Part shown: positions 51,441-60,600 of the stretch, one piece after another
Layout of the letters: each line of letters starts with the position of its first letter
How positions within the stretch are numbered: the stretch's first letter is position 1
Origin: Blautia sp. OF03-15BH
GTDB lineage: Bacteria > Bacillota > Clostridia > Lachnospirales > Lachnospiraceae
NCBI RefSeq assembly: GCF_003463065.1
Contig: NZ_QSCM01000007.1
Span: 91,827 to 155,826, forward strand
Direction of reading: 5' to 3'
Length of the DNA stretch: 64,000 nucleotides
Notes under the pieces: generated by a model
Told to the model about the DNA's origin: nothing
The model's input: the letters and a program-made list of their open reading frames with translations, nothing else
The model's database searches: none
Program-made: the position numbers and the translations under genes

Positions 51441-52823
51441 ATGAACGAAAAAAATGGAACGATCAAAGATGCCCGGACTCTGGGGATCCCGCGGATGCTG
51501 CTTCTCGGACTTCAGCATATGTTTGCGATGTTCGGAGCAACGATCCTGGTACCGATTCTGGTCAACACTTATTTTAACGGTGAGGGACTTTCCATCCAGG
51601 TTACCCTGATCTGTGCAGGTCTTGGAACGCTGTTTTTCCATGCCTGTGCGAAACTGAAGGTACCGGCTTTTCTGGGCTCATCCTTTGCATTCCTTGGCGG
51701 CTTTTCCACGGTTGCAAATCTGGATACCGGCATCTTTGCAAATATGACGATGGGAGAAAAGCTTCCCTATGCCTGTGGTGGTATCGTGGTAGCCGGTCTT
51801 CTGTATCTGATCCTGGCTCTGGTGATCAAGCTGGTAGGCGTAAAGCGTGTTATGCATTTCCTGCCGCCAGTTGTAACCGGTCCGATCATCATCTGCATCG
51901 GTCTTTCTCTGGCACCTTCCGCTATTACCAATGCATCCACGAACTGGCTCATTGCGCTGATCGCTCTGGCCACGATCATTGTTTTCAATATCTGGGGAAA
52001 AGGAATGCTTAAGATCATTCCGATCCTTATGGGTGTTGTGATCTCTTATGCAGTGGCTCTGGTGATGCATCTTCTCGGAATGACAAATCCGGACGGCAGT
52101 GCCATCCTGGATTTCTCAGCCGTTGCTTCTGCAGCCTGGGTAGGACTTCCTCCTTTCCAGCTCTGCAAATTTGACCTGACTGCGATCATGGTCATGGCAC
52201 CGATCGCACTGGCAACCATGATGGAGCACATCGGCGATATGTCAGCCATCTCTGCAACCGTAGGAGAGAACTTCCTGGCAGATCCGGGTCTTCACAGAAC
52301 GCTTATCGGTGACGGTCTTGCTACTTCCTTTTCCGCTCTGGTAGGCGGTCCGGCGAACACAACCTACGGTGAGAACACCGGTGTGCTGGAGCTCAGCCGC
52401 GTGCATGATCCGCGCGTTATCCGTATCGCAGCCGTATTTGCAGTGATCTTAAGCTTCATCCCGAAAATGGCCGATATCATCGGTTCCATGCCGTCTGCCA
52501 TCATCGGTGGTGTCAGCTTTATGCTTTACGGAATGATCTCTGCGATCGGTGTACGTAACGTAGTAGAGAACCGTGTAGACCTGACCAAATCCCGTAACCT
52601 GGTGATCGCAGCTGTGATCCTTGTCAGCGGTCTGGGCTTTTCCAGCGGACTGACCTTCAATCTGTTCGGCACTCCGGTAACACTGACCGGACTGGCCATT
52701 GCAGCCATCGCAGGTATCCTGCTCAACGCGATCCTGCCGGGCAACGATTATGAATTTGGTGAAAACCTCGAGGGAGATATCAACCGTGGTGTTGCGATCA
52801 ATCCTAAAGTGAAAAAGAAATAA
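51441..52823 (+). CDS. uraA: Uracil permease (NCS2 family)
   Basis: A 460-residue symporter with 12-14 membrane helices. GLQHMFAMFGATILVPIL and the motif EHIGDMSAISATVGENF (glutamates of the substrate site) match the uracil branch. GDGLATSFSALVGGPANTTYGENTG is also diagnostic of uracil permeases. GAGGAGG precedes the ATG at 51441. It is monocistronic with a very strong terminator. It complements the distinct purine-type NCS2 carrier at 29,948. Confidence 0.92.
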   Translation: MNEKNGTIKDARTLGIPRMLLLGLQHMFAMFGATILVPILVNTYFNGEGLSIQVTLICAGLGTLFFHACAKLKVPAFLGSSFAFLGGFSTVANLDTGIFANMTMGEKLPYACGGIVVAGLLYLILALVIKLVGVKRVMHFLPPVVTGPIIICIGLSLAPSAITNASTNWLIALIALATIIVFNIWGKGMLKIIPILMGVVISYAVALVMHLLGMTNPDGSAILDFSAVASAAWVGLPPFQLCKFDLTAIMVMAPIALATMMEHIGDMSAISATVGENFLADPGLHRTLIGDGLATSFSALVGGPANTTYGENTGVLELSRVHDPRVIRIAAVFAVILSFIPKMADIIGSMPSAIIGGVSFMLYGMISAIGVRNVVENRVDLTKSRNLVIAAVILVSGLGFSSGLTFNLFGTPVTLTGLAIAAIAGILLNAILPGNDYEFGENLEGDINRGVAINPKVKKK

Positions 52824-52829
52824 AATATA

Positions 52830-52882
52830 GCAGGGGGGAAACCATCAGAGTCTTGCAGTCCTGGTTTCCCCCCTGCACCCCT
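52830..52882 (+). terminator. uraA terminator
   Basis: A perfect 15-bp stem (52830-52844 with 52862-52876). The tail is not T-rich, but the stem is exceptionally stable. Confidence 0.7.
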
Positions 52883-52929
52883 CTTCCAGGGCACGCTAGA
52901 AAATAGTGGTGCTTACGTCATACAAAGGG

Positions 52930-53215
52930 TGCGTAAAATGACGGGTGGGTGTGTAACATATTGTGGTAAATGGATATGTTACACGCCTGCTCGTTTTTTG
53001 TATTTTGAAACTGATAGCTTGCATATATTATTTTAACAAATGTAGCAAGAATTCGCCCACCTCTTCAGGTGGTGAGATGAATTGCACATCTGAGCATATT
53101 TGCTCGCTTACTTTTTCATTCAAGCAGCATATCTGCTCAAAAAAGTCCTTATAGTACAAAAGAAACACTTCATGCACGCATCGATGCAGAAAGCCAAGGA
53201 ACTTTTGGAAAAAAG
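52930..53215. other. Hairpin-rich non-coding gap with an IS200/IS605-like end
   Basis: A GTGTAACATAT/ATATGTTACAC hairpin near 52,950-52,985 is followed by a composite hairpin at 53050-53083. There AATTC/GAATT encloses CCACCT-CTTC-AGGTGG, the layout of subterminal hairpins at IS200/IS605 ends. Two smaller GAGCA/TGCTC-type hairpins follow. A frame ending KAKELLEKSN at 53220 may be the tail of a lost gene. No transposase is present. Confidence 0.4.
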
Positions 53216-53218
53216 TAA

Positions 53219-53247
53219 TTGAGTGCTTAACTCTGTCTTGCTATAAT
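53219..53247 (+). promoter_or_regulatory. Promoter of the yhcG-like gene
   Basis: TTGAGT (53219-53224) and TATAAT (53242-53247), 17 bases apart, with TGC before the -10 (extended type). Confidence 0.7.
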
Positions 53248-53306
53248 TGAGACAGGGTTAGTTTTGAAGAAGATTATAATTTTCTTTCAAAATGGCTAAA
53301 ATGAAT

Positions 53307-53329
53307 TTGTGACACCAGTGGTGACACAA
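53307..53329. promoter_or_regulatory. 23-bp palindrome upstream of yhcG, repeated inside the gene
   Basis: TTGTG-N-CACCA-N-TGGTG-N-CACAA, symmetric except at three positions. The same site with one centre-base change occurs at 53626-53648 within the coding region. It lies between the promoter and the ribosome-binding site, so a protein bound here, or an RNA hairpin, would affect expression. Confidence 0.6.
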
Positions 53330-53351
53330 ATTTGAAAGGTGGAATGTGCTT

Positions 53352-54338
53352 ATGGGCAATGATTTGATATCAGCAGCCGGATTAATTCAGATAATAGATG
53401 AATCTCGACAAAGTGCCTTGAAGAAAGTTAACGAGGAGCTTATCAATATGTATTGGAAAGTTGGTGAGTTCTTGAGCAGGGAAGCTGAACAGGCAACTTT
53501 TGGTGATGCATATATTGATGGTATTGCAAGTGAAATACAGGAGGCGTTTCCCGGTATAAAGGGATTTACTCGAAGAGGACTTTATAGAATGAAGCAATTC
53601 TATGAAACTTATAAGGATAATGAAATTGTGACACCACTGGTGACACAAATTAGCTGGACGAATCACTTGCTGATAATGTCGGGGTGTAAGACTGATGAAG
53701 AGAGGGAATTTTATATCCGCCTTTGTATTAAGGAGAATTATTCTAAACGTCAGTTGGAGCGACAATTAGACAGTGGATATTACGAAAGATATATGCTATC
53801 TAAGGACGTGTTGTTACCGGAGTCGGTAAAGAAGTTAGGGGAGAATCCATTTCTTGATTCTTACGTTATGGAATTTTTGGATTTACCAAACGAATATCAT
53901 GAAAATGATTTGCGAAAAGCTCTTATAAGAAATATGAAAGATTTCATATTGGAGTTAGGTAAAGATTTTACTTTCATTGATGAAGAATACAAAGTTCAGG
54001 TCGGAGGAGATGATTTCCGAATTGACTTATTATTTTATCACAGAGGTTTGCAATGCCTTGTAGCAATGGAATTGAAGATTGGCAAATTCAAACCGGAGTA
54101 TATATCCAAGATGGATTTTTACCTTGAAGCATTGGACAGACAGGTAAAGAAAGAGAATGAAAACCCGAGTGTTGGCTTGCTCCTTTGTGCATCCAAGAAT
54201 GATGAGGTGGTAGAATACGCCATGAGCAGAACGATGTCACCAATGCTGGTATCCCAGTATCAGTTACAGTTACCGGATAAGACTATTCTTGAGAAGAAAC
54301 TGCAGCAGTTGGTCAATATTCCGCAGATTGAGGATTAA
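53352..54338 (+). CDS. yhcG: DUF1016 / PD-(D/E)XK nuclease-family protein (YhcG-like)
   Basis: A 328-residue protein with an N-terminal DUF1016 winged-helix part (to about 150: MYWKVGEFLSREAE, GFTRRGLYRMKQFYE, SWTNHLLIMSGCK). The C-terminal PD-(D/E)XK domain has FRIDLLFYHRGLQCLVAMELKIG, giving the catalytic D, E and K, plus DFYLEALDR. Such genes are often mobile and linked to restriction loci, but no partner is nearby. GGTGG precedes the ATG at 53352. The VTPLVTQIS stretch is encoded by the internal copy of the upstream palindrome. Confidence 0.85.
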   Translation: MGNDLISAAGLIQIIDESRQSALKKVNEELINMYWKVGEFLSREAEQATFGDAYIDGIASEIQEAFPGIKGFTRRGLYRMKQFYETYKDNEIVTPLVTQISWTNHLLIMSGCKTDEEREFYIRLCIKENYSKRQLERQLDSGYYERYMLSKDVLLPESVKKLGENPFLDSYVMEFLDLPNEYHENDLRKALIRNMKDFILELGKDFTFIDEEYKVQVGGDDFRIDLLFYHRGLQCLVAMELKIGKFKPEYISKMDFYLEALDRQVKKENENPSVGLLLCASKNDEVVEYAMSRTMSPMLVSQYQLQLPDKTILEKKLQQLVNIPQIED

Positions 54339-54362
54339 GGCTTATGGGTAAGGATATGATAT

Positions 54363-54482
54363 TTACTCTGGAAAGAAGAGATAGACCTTCTCTGTAAAAA
54401 ACTGTTTGGCACCTCCAGCGAAAAAAGAACCCTCGATATTCCGGGTCAGTTAAAATTTTTAAGCGCTTACCTTACAGTATAA
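54363..54482 (+). pseudogene. IS66-type transposase fragment
   Basis: Forty codons without a start read WKEEIDLLCKKLFGTSSEKR and then TLDIPGQL. This matches the N-terminal part of IS66 TnpC transposases (LxxQIxxLxxxLFGxSSEKR). The frame stops after about ten unrelated codons. No inverted repeats were found, so only debris remains. The rest of 54,339-54,617 shows no gene. Confidence 0.65.
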
Positions 54483-54617
54483 ATCCTCTTTCAAAAAATG
54501 AAAAATTTGTAACTGTTCAGGACGGAAGCTTGTTGCTGGAATAATTTCCGTAGTTTTCCACATACTAACTCCAAAGCAAAGCATTTTTACTAAAACAGAG
54601 CATTGGAGGAAAATAAT

Positions 54618-55166
54618 GTGAAAGCTACCGGAATCGTAAGAAGAATCGATGACCTCGGCCGTGTCGTCATCCCCAAAGAAATCCGCCGCACCCTGCGGAT
54701 CAAAGAAGGAGACCCTCTTGAAATCTTCACGGACCGCGAGGGCGAGATCATCCTGAAAAAATACTCCCCGATCGGGGAACTCAGCGCTTTTGCCAAAGAG
54801 TATGCGGAAGCCCTGGCAATGACCAGCGGCCACAGCGTCTGCATCACTGACCGGGATCAGGTGGTGGCAGCAGCAGGAAACAACCGGAAAGAATATGCCG
54901 GGAAAGCCATCAGCCGTCAGCTGGAAAATCTCATCCAGAACCGGGATCAGCTTCTGGTGAGCCAGAACCGGCAGAACTGCATCGCCGTGACAGCAGAAGA
55001 GAATGAATTCGCCTCTTCCGAAGCCATCAGTCCCATCCTGAGTGAAGGCGATGCCATCGGGGCAGTGGTCCTCCTGAACAAAGATACCCGCATCCGCATG
55101 GGAGATACCGAAAAGACACTGACCCGCTGCGCAGCCGGCTTCCTGGGAAGGCAGATGGAGTCCTGA
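54618..55166 (+). CDS. spoVT: SpoVT, AbrB-family sporulation regulator
   Basis: A 182-residue regulator of late, forespore-specific genes. The N-terminal AbrB-type swapped-hairpin DNA-binding domain (MKATGIVRRIDDLGRVVIPKE then RRTLRIKEGDPLEI) is followed by a GAF-like C-terminal domain. The start is the GTG at 54618, eight bases after GGAGG; an in-frame TTG upstream overlaps that site. It supports an endospore-forming host. A long structured non-coding stretch follows before loaP. Confidence 0.94.
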   Translation: MKATGIVRRIDDLGRVVIPKEIRRTLRIKEGDPLEIFTDREGEIILKKYSPIGELSAFAKEYAEALAMTSGHSVCITDRDQVVAAAGNNRKEYAGKAISRQLENLIQNRDQLLVSQNRQNCIAVTAEENEFASSEAISPILSEGDAIGAVVLLNKDTRIRMGDTEKTLTRCAAGFLGRQMES

Positions 55167-55289
55167 ACTGTGCATTCTGCTACAGAAAAACTCTGAAAAT
55201 ATTCTCGATTTGTTAATAAAAAAATGCATGGATGATGCCAGGCAAGTTGCAAAAAACGATAAAATGTGATAAAATAGAAGAAAATTTGT

Positions 55290-55430
55290 GGCTTTTCGAA
55301 TCGTCGCCTTGCCGCGTTCGGAAAATGTGAAGGTTATACAGAAAAAGGAATCTGCCGACAGGGACAGAATGGCGTAGCTTACCCAAAAAGCCATCACAGC
55401 AAGGAATCCCATCGGTGGATTCCTTTTTGC
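55290..55430 (+). terminator. Structured non-coding stretch ending in a terminator
   Basis: The segment after spoVT is rich in short pairings (TTCGAATCG, CTGCCGACAGGGACAG, GGCGTAGCTTACCC...GCCAT). It closes with a 9-bp stem (55401-55409 with 55417-55425) and a T run. I compared it mentally with common riboswitch consensus sequences without a match. It could be an unrecognised leader or a small RNA. Confidence 0.45.
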
Positions 55431-55441
55431 GTTTAAGCAGA

Positions 55442-55602
55442 GCCAGGCAGTCTGCTGTAAAAAAGAGCGAGTCATGCTTGCATGAACGAGCTCTTTTTAT
55501 AGCGGACTATGTGGCGAAGCCACACAGCGAGATGAAGCGAAGCGAAATCGAGCTGTAGCCTGGCGGAGTTCCAGAGGTCACCATGCTTGCATGAACGAGC
55601 TC
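55442..55602 (+). promoter_or_regulatory. Multi-branched leader RNA upstream of loaP
   Basis: GCCAGGC (55442-55448) pairs with GCCTGGC (55558-55564). Inside, AGTCTGCT (55449-55456) pairs with AGCGGACT (55501-55508) around a terminator-like stem AAAAAGAGC/GCTCTTTTT (55460-55468 with 55490-55498). A GTGGC/GCCAC hairpin and a third stem complete a junction. A 21-base segment at 55473-55493 is repeated at 55582-55602. It is a plausible attenuator or LoaP-responsive element. Confidence 0.55.
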
Positions 55603-55667
55603 AAGCTCCACCACCATCGCATACACAAAAAGGCAAGGGATAGAACAAAACGACAAGGAGAACAAAC

Positions 55668-56174
55668 ATGTGGTACGTCGTGCAGGTATGCACCGGCACC
55701 GAAGAAAGCATTCGGACCCAGTGCCAGAAGAAGCTTTCCCCGCCGGTCATGAAAGACTGCTTTATCCCTTATTATGAGGAGAAAAAAAGATACAAAGGAG
55801 AATGGCACACCCGGCAAAGAGTCCTCTTTCCGGGCTATATTTTTACCGTCAGTGACGATATCGAAGCCCTTCAGGAACAACTGAAAACGATCATCGGCTT
55901 GACGAGACTTCTTGGTACCGGCGGAGAGATCACTCCCCTTACGGACCGGGAACGGGATTTCCTTCTGAACCTCGGCGGAGAAGAACAGATCGTCCGGATG
56001 TCAGAAGGCGTGATAGAAAATGAAACCATACGGATCACCTCAGGCCCCTTAAAAGGCAAAGAAGCGTACATCCGTAAAATCGACCGCCACAAGCGGAAAG
56101 CCTGGCTGGAGCTGCCCATGTTTGGGAGGACACAAAGGGTAGAAGCCGGCCTTGAGATCACAGAAAAACGATAA
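55668..56174 (+). CDS. loaP: LoaP, NusG-family antiterminator
   Basis: A 168-residue NusG paralogue. The N-terminal NGN domain (MWYVVQVCTGTEES, RVLFPGYIF) and a C-terminal KOW domain (ITSGPLKGKEAYIRKIDRHKR) are both present. LoaP proteins let polymerase read through terminators in long biosynthetic operons, and in Firmicutes they are typically encoded at the head of their target operon. Here the target would be the polysaccharide genes that follow. CAAGGAG precedes the ATG. Confidence 0.9.
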   Translation: MWYVVQVCTGTEESIRTQCQKKLSPPVMKDCFIPYYEEKKRYKGEWHTRQRVLFPGYIFTVSDDIEALQEQLKTIIGLTRLLGTGGEITPLTDRERDFLLNLGGEEQIVRMSEGVIENETIRITSGPLKGKEAYIRKIDRHKRKAWLELPMFGRTQRVEAGLEITEKR

Positions 56175-56216
56175 ACCCCTGTGGGAGGGGAAAAGGAGAA
56201 GGAGAGGGAAAATGTT

Positions 56217-57626
56217 ATGAACTACAAACGGATCACACTCTTTGTGATGAACATTCTTACAATAATTGTTTCCTATCTGATCGCATATCTTATGCGTTTC
56301 GGAACCAATTGGAGAAACATGTTCAATGAAGGCAGCGATTATACCGTCGCAGCCTTTTTAGTTGCGTCTTTTTTACTGGTTTTCCTGTTTTATCCGGTGT
56401 CGACACCGGCGAAAGGCAGAGGAAAGCTGCACAGGCTGAAAGAAGCCTTTCTGTTTAATTTGTTTCTGTTTATGATCTTTACCACCGGTCTCTATCTGGC
56501 GCACATCAGCACCAACGCATCCAGACTGCTTTATTATTACTTCTTCTGCGTCAACTTTGTACTAACTTATCTCTGTCTGGAACTTCTTCACCGTGCCGAG
56601 CAGGACTACATTGCCTCACACAAAGAAAATACGGTGGTCTTTGCCAATCCAGATAATGTACTGGAAACCCTCCGAAAGATCGTGACCATGGGAAAACAGT
56701 ACGATGTGACAGGAATTGCGATCTTTGAACGCGGAACTTACCGGTTCGAGCGCATCAGCCGCAATGACGCAGGCCATACCTACATACCGACGGATGATGC
56801 TGATATGATGACCTTCCTTACCAGAGAAGTGGTAGACAACGCCTTTATCTCCCTTCCGGACAGCCGTCGCTCCGACATAAGAGAGATCATTTCCACCCTG
56901 GATGAAATGGGAATCCATTCCTTCCTCATGCTGGACAGCTTCGTTGTAAACAATACCGAATCCCGTGTGGAAATGCTGGGAGACCAGCAGGTGATCCGCT
57001 TCGCTCCGCGCATCTTCAAAGAAAGCGAGCTCTTCGCCAAACGCTGTCTGGATATCGTGGGTGGTCTGGTGGGCTGCATCCTCTGTATCCTGATCGGACT
57101 CTTCGTGGCTCCGGCCATCTATCTGGATGATCCGGGTCCCATTATCTTTGCCCAGAAACGGATCGGCCGGAATGGCCGCCCCTTCAAAATGTATAAATTC
57201 CGCTCCATGTACACCGATGCGGAAGCCCGCAAAGCGGAGCTCATGAAAGACAATGAGATGAACGGCCTCATGTTCAAGATGAAAGACGACCCCCGCATCA
57301 CCAAAGTGGGTAAATTTATCCGAAAGACCAGCATCGACGAACTGCCCCAGTTCTTCAACGTCCTGGGAGGAAGCATGTCCCTGGTGGGCACCCGTCCGCC
57401 GACAGCCGGAGAATATGCCCAGTACTCCCCGCATCACAAACGGAGACTGAGCTTAAAACCGGGGATCACCGGCATGTGGCAGGTATCCGGCCGGTCAGAT
57501 ATCACAGACTTTGAAGAAGTCGTGAAGCTGGATCTGAAATACATCGATGGCTGGAGCTTTCTGCTGGATATCAAGATCCTGTTTATGACAGTGGCTTCCG
57601 TAGTTACCGGAAAAGGCAGTGAATAA
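56217..57626 (+). CDS. Polyprenyl-phosphate glycosyl-1-phosphate transferase (priming enzyme)
   Basis: A 469-residue WcaJ/CpsE-type enzyme starting a surface polysaccharide on the lipid carrier. Four N-terminal membrane helices are followed by a CoA-binding-like domain and a re-entrant helix (KRCLDIVGGLVGCILCILIG). The catalytic domain has GPIIFAQKRIGRNGRPFKMY, KFRSM and TSIDELPQFFNVLGG. GAGAAGGAGAG stands before the ATG at 56217. It is the first structural gene after loaP. The sugar transferred cannot be read from the sequence. Confidence 0.92.
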   Translation: MNYKRITLFVMNILTIIVSYLIAYLMRFGTNWRNMFNEGSDYTVAAFLVASFLLVFLFYPVSTPAKGRGKLHRLKEAFLFNLFLFMIFTTGLYLAHISTNASRLLYYYFFCVNFVLTYLCLELLHRAEQDYIASHKENTVVFANPDNVLETLRKIVTMGKQYDVTGIAIFERGTYRFERISRNDAGHTYIPTDDADMMTFLTREVVDNAFISLPDSRRSDIREIISTLDEMGIHSFLMLDSFVVNNTESRVEMLGDQQVIRFAPRIFKESELFAKRCLDIVGGLVGCILCILIGLFVAPAIYLDDPGPIIFAQKRIGRNGRPFKMYKFRSMYTDAEARKAELMKDNEMNGLMFKMKDDPRITKVGKFIRKTSIDELPQFFNVLGGSMSLVGTRPPTAGEYAQYSPHHKRRLSLKPGITGMWQVSGRSDITDFEEVVKLDLKYIDGWSFLLDIKILFMTVASVVTGKGSE

Positions 57627-57646
57627 AAAGAAAAAGGGAGATCCAA

Positions 57647-60600
57647 ATGCAGTATCAATATAAAAAAATGAAAAATCTTTTCTTGAGACAAAGTTACATA
57701 GATGCCTGGGAGGATTATCAGCGCTCCATCCGAAAAGCGAGCTTCCCGCAGTGGGATTACATCGTCCTGACCTCATCCAATGAGGCACAGGCAGAAGCTT
57801 TTCGCAGCCAGATTGCCTATCGTCAGGAGAAAAATGTGCTACCAAACCGCACGAAATATCTGGTGATCCCGGATCCGGAAGGCAAACGCATCGGCTCCGG
57901 CGGAGCAACGCTCCAGGTATTGCGGAAGCTGGCAGAGCAGGAAGATATCCAGGGAAACTTCCATGAAAAAAGGATTCTGGTCATCCATTCCGGTGGAGAC
58001 AGCAAACGGGTACCCCAGTATTCTGTCTGCGGCAAACTCTTTTCACCGGTTCCCAGAGAACTGCCGGACGGAAGAGGATCCACGCTCTTTGATGAATTTC
58101 TCATCAGCATGGCAGGCGTTCCCTCCCGTTTCAAAGAAGGCATGCTTCTCCTTTCCGGAGATGTGCTTCTTCTCTTCAATCCCCTGCAGATCGATGCCCA
58201 GTTCCACGGGGCAGCCGCCATTTCCATGAAATCGCCCGTAGAAGTCGGAAAAGACCACGGTGTCTTCCTGAACAACGGACGGGATCATGTGAAAAAATTT
58301 CTGCACAAACAGTCTGTGGAGACCTTAAAAGAACTGGGAGCAGTCAATGAACAGGGAAATGTAGACCTGGATACAGGGGCTGTTCTCTTTGATGTGGATG
58401 TCCTCAATGCACTGTTCTCCCTGATCACGACAGACGGTGCAGTGGACGAAGAAAAATATGCAAAATTTGTCAATGAACGCTCCCGTATCAGCCTTTACGG
58501 AGATTTCCTCTATCCTCTGGCAAAAGACTCCACACTGGAACAGTACTACCTGGAGCAGCCGGAAGGAAGCTTCTGTGAAGAATTAAAAGAATGCCGGACA
58601 AAGATCTGGGAAGCCCTGAACCATTTCCATATGAAACTTCTGTGCCTCTCACCGGCAGAATTTATCCACTTTGGAACCACCCGGGAGCTTTTGAACCTTC
58701 TGACAGAAGAAATCTCGGATTATGAATATCTGGACTGGAAACCGCTGGTATTTACCAACCGGACAGAAAACGAAAAAAGTCTTCCAATCGCTGCCCATAA
58801 TGCGCTGATCAGCGAAGAAACAGTAGTAGAAGAAGGCTGCTACGTGGAAAACAGCTGGCTGAGGGGAAAAACGATCCTCCATAAAGGAGCAGTCGTCTCC
58901 CAGCTGGAGCTTTCCGACATAGAAGTACCTGCGATGGTGCTTCATGGCGTACAGCTGAAAGAAGCCACAGAGGAAAAATATCTGATCCGTGCCTACGGCG
59001 TACAGGACAATCCCAAAAACAGTTACGAAAAAGACGGAAGCTTCCTTGCCGGAACCATCCGTTCCCTTCTTGAAAAAAATCAGCTGGAGCTTTCTGATCT
59101 CTGGGATGGTACCGACCATTCCCTCTGGAAAGCCAACCTCTACCCGGCGGCAAAAGACTGGAAAGAAGCCTCCAGGCAGGCACTCCTTCTCTATCGGATG
59201 AGCGAAGGAAAAGCTACGGATGAAGAAATCCGCAGCTGGAAAGCAGAAAAAAGATATTCACTGGAAGAATCCTTCCGCCTGGCAGACACTTCTGTTCTGG
59301 TACCCTGGAGCGAAAATCTGGAAAACCGGATTCTGGTGGAACGTTTCCTTGGAAGGATGAGAAGGGGAGAGTTCTATGTAGATGCCCTGAAAACCTTCGG
59401 TACCGATGAGATCAGTGAAAAACAGTTTGATATTCTCATGGAACTGGCAGAAAAAGAACTGTCCTTTGAGGAAAAGATCCGTGTCCTTTACGACATTTCC
59501 CGTTCCATGAAATTTATGGGAAAAAGCTTCCATGGCGTCCGTTATGACCAGATCGAACAGCTCTGCTTCCATACCCTTCAGAAAGAGATTTTTGCACAGA
59601 GTGTGATCAATCAGACCAGGACGTATCACATCGCAAAGGATGAAGTGAAAGTATCTCTACCGGTACGGGTAAACTGGGGCGGAGGCTGGACCGATACACC
59701 GCCTTATTGCAACGAAAACGGCGGTGTGGTCCTGAATGCGGCCATTCTGCTCCGCGGGAAAAAGCCCATCGAAGTGGAGATCCGGCGGATCCCTGAGCTT
59801 CGGATCGAGTTTGCCAGCCTGGACTTTGATGCTTACGGAAAAGCAGAAACGGTAGAAGAGATCCAGGACTGCCATAACCCGTATGATTCCTTCGCCCTTC
59901 ATAAAGCAGCCCTGATCGCCTGCGGCATCATTCCCATGGAAGGAAAAGCAGATCTTCAGGAGATCTTAAGAAACATGGGCGGCGGTTTCTACATGTCCAC
60001 AAGAGTCATCGGTGTACCAAAAGGCTCCGGTCTTGGCACCAGCAGCATCCTTTCCGGTGCCTGTGTCAAGGCTCTGGGAGAATTCCTGGGAGAAAAATGG
60101 TCCGACGATGAGATCTATGAACTGGTGTTAAGCCTGGAACAGATCATGAGTACCGGCGGAGGCTGGCAGGATCAGGTCGGCGGTCTGACACCGGGCGTCA
60201 AATACATCACCTCCCGTCCGGGTATGAAGCAGAAATTAAAAGTAGAATATCTGGAACTGGATGAAGCGACAAAGAACGAACTGCAGGAGCGCTTCGCTCT
60301 CATCTATACCGGCCAGCGCCGTCTGGCCAGAAATCTGCTCCGCTATGTGGTAGGCAACTACATGGGCGGCAGAAAAGAGTCCCGTGAAGCACTGGAAGAG
60401 ATGAAATACCTCGCCGTGACCATGCGCTTTGAGCTGGAACAGGGAAACATTGACCGGTTTGCAGAACTTCTGAACCGCCACTGGGCAGTTTCCAATAAAC
60501 TCGACAACGGCTCGACCAACACCTGTATCGATCAGATCTTTGCTTCCTGCGAAGACCTCATTGACGGAAAATTCATTTCCGGAGCAGGCGGAGGCGGCTT

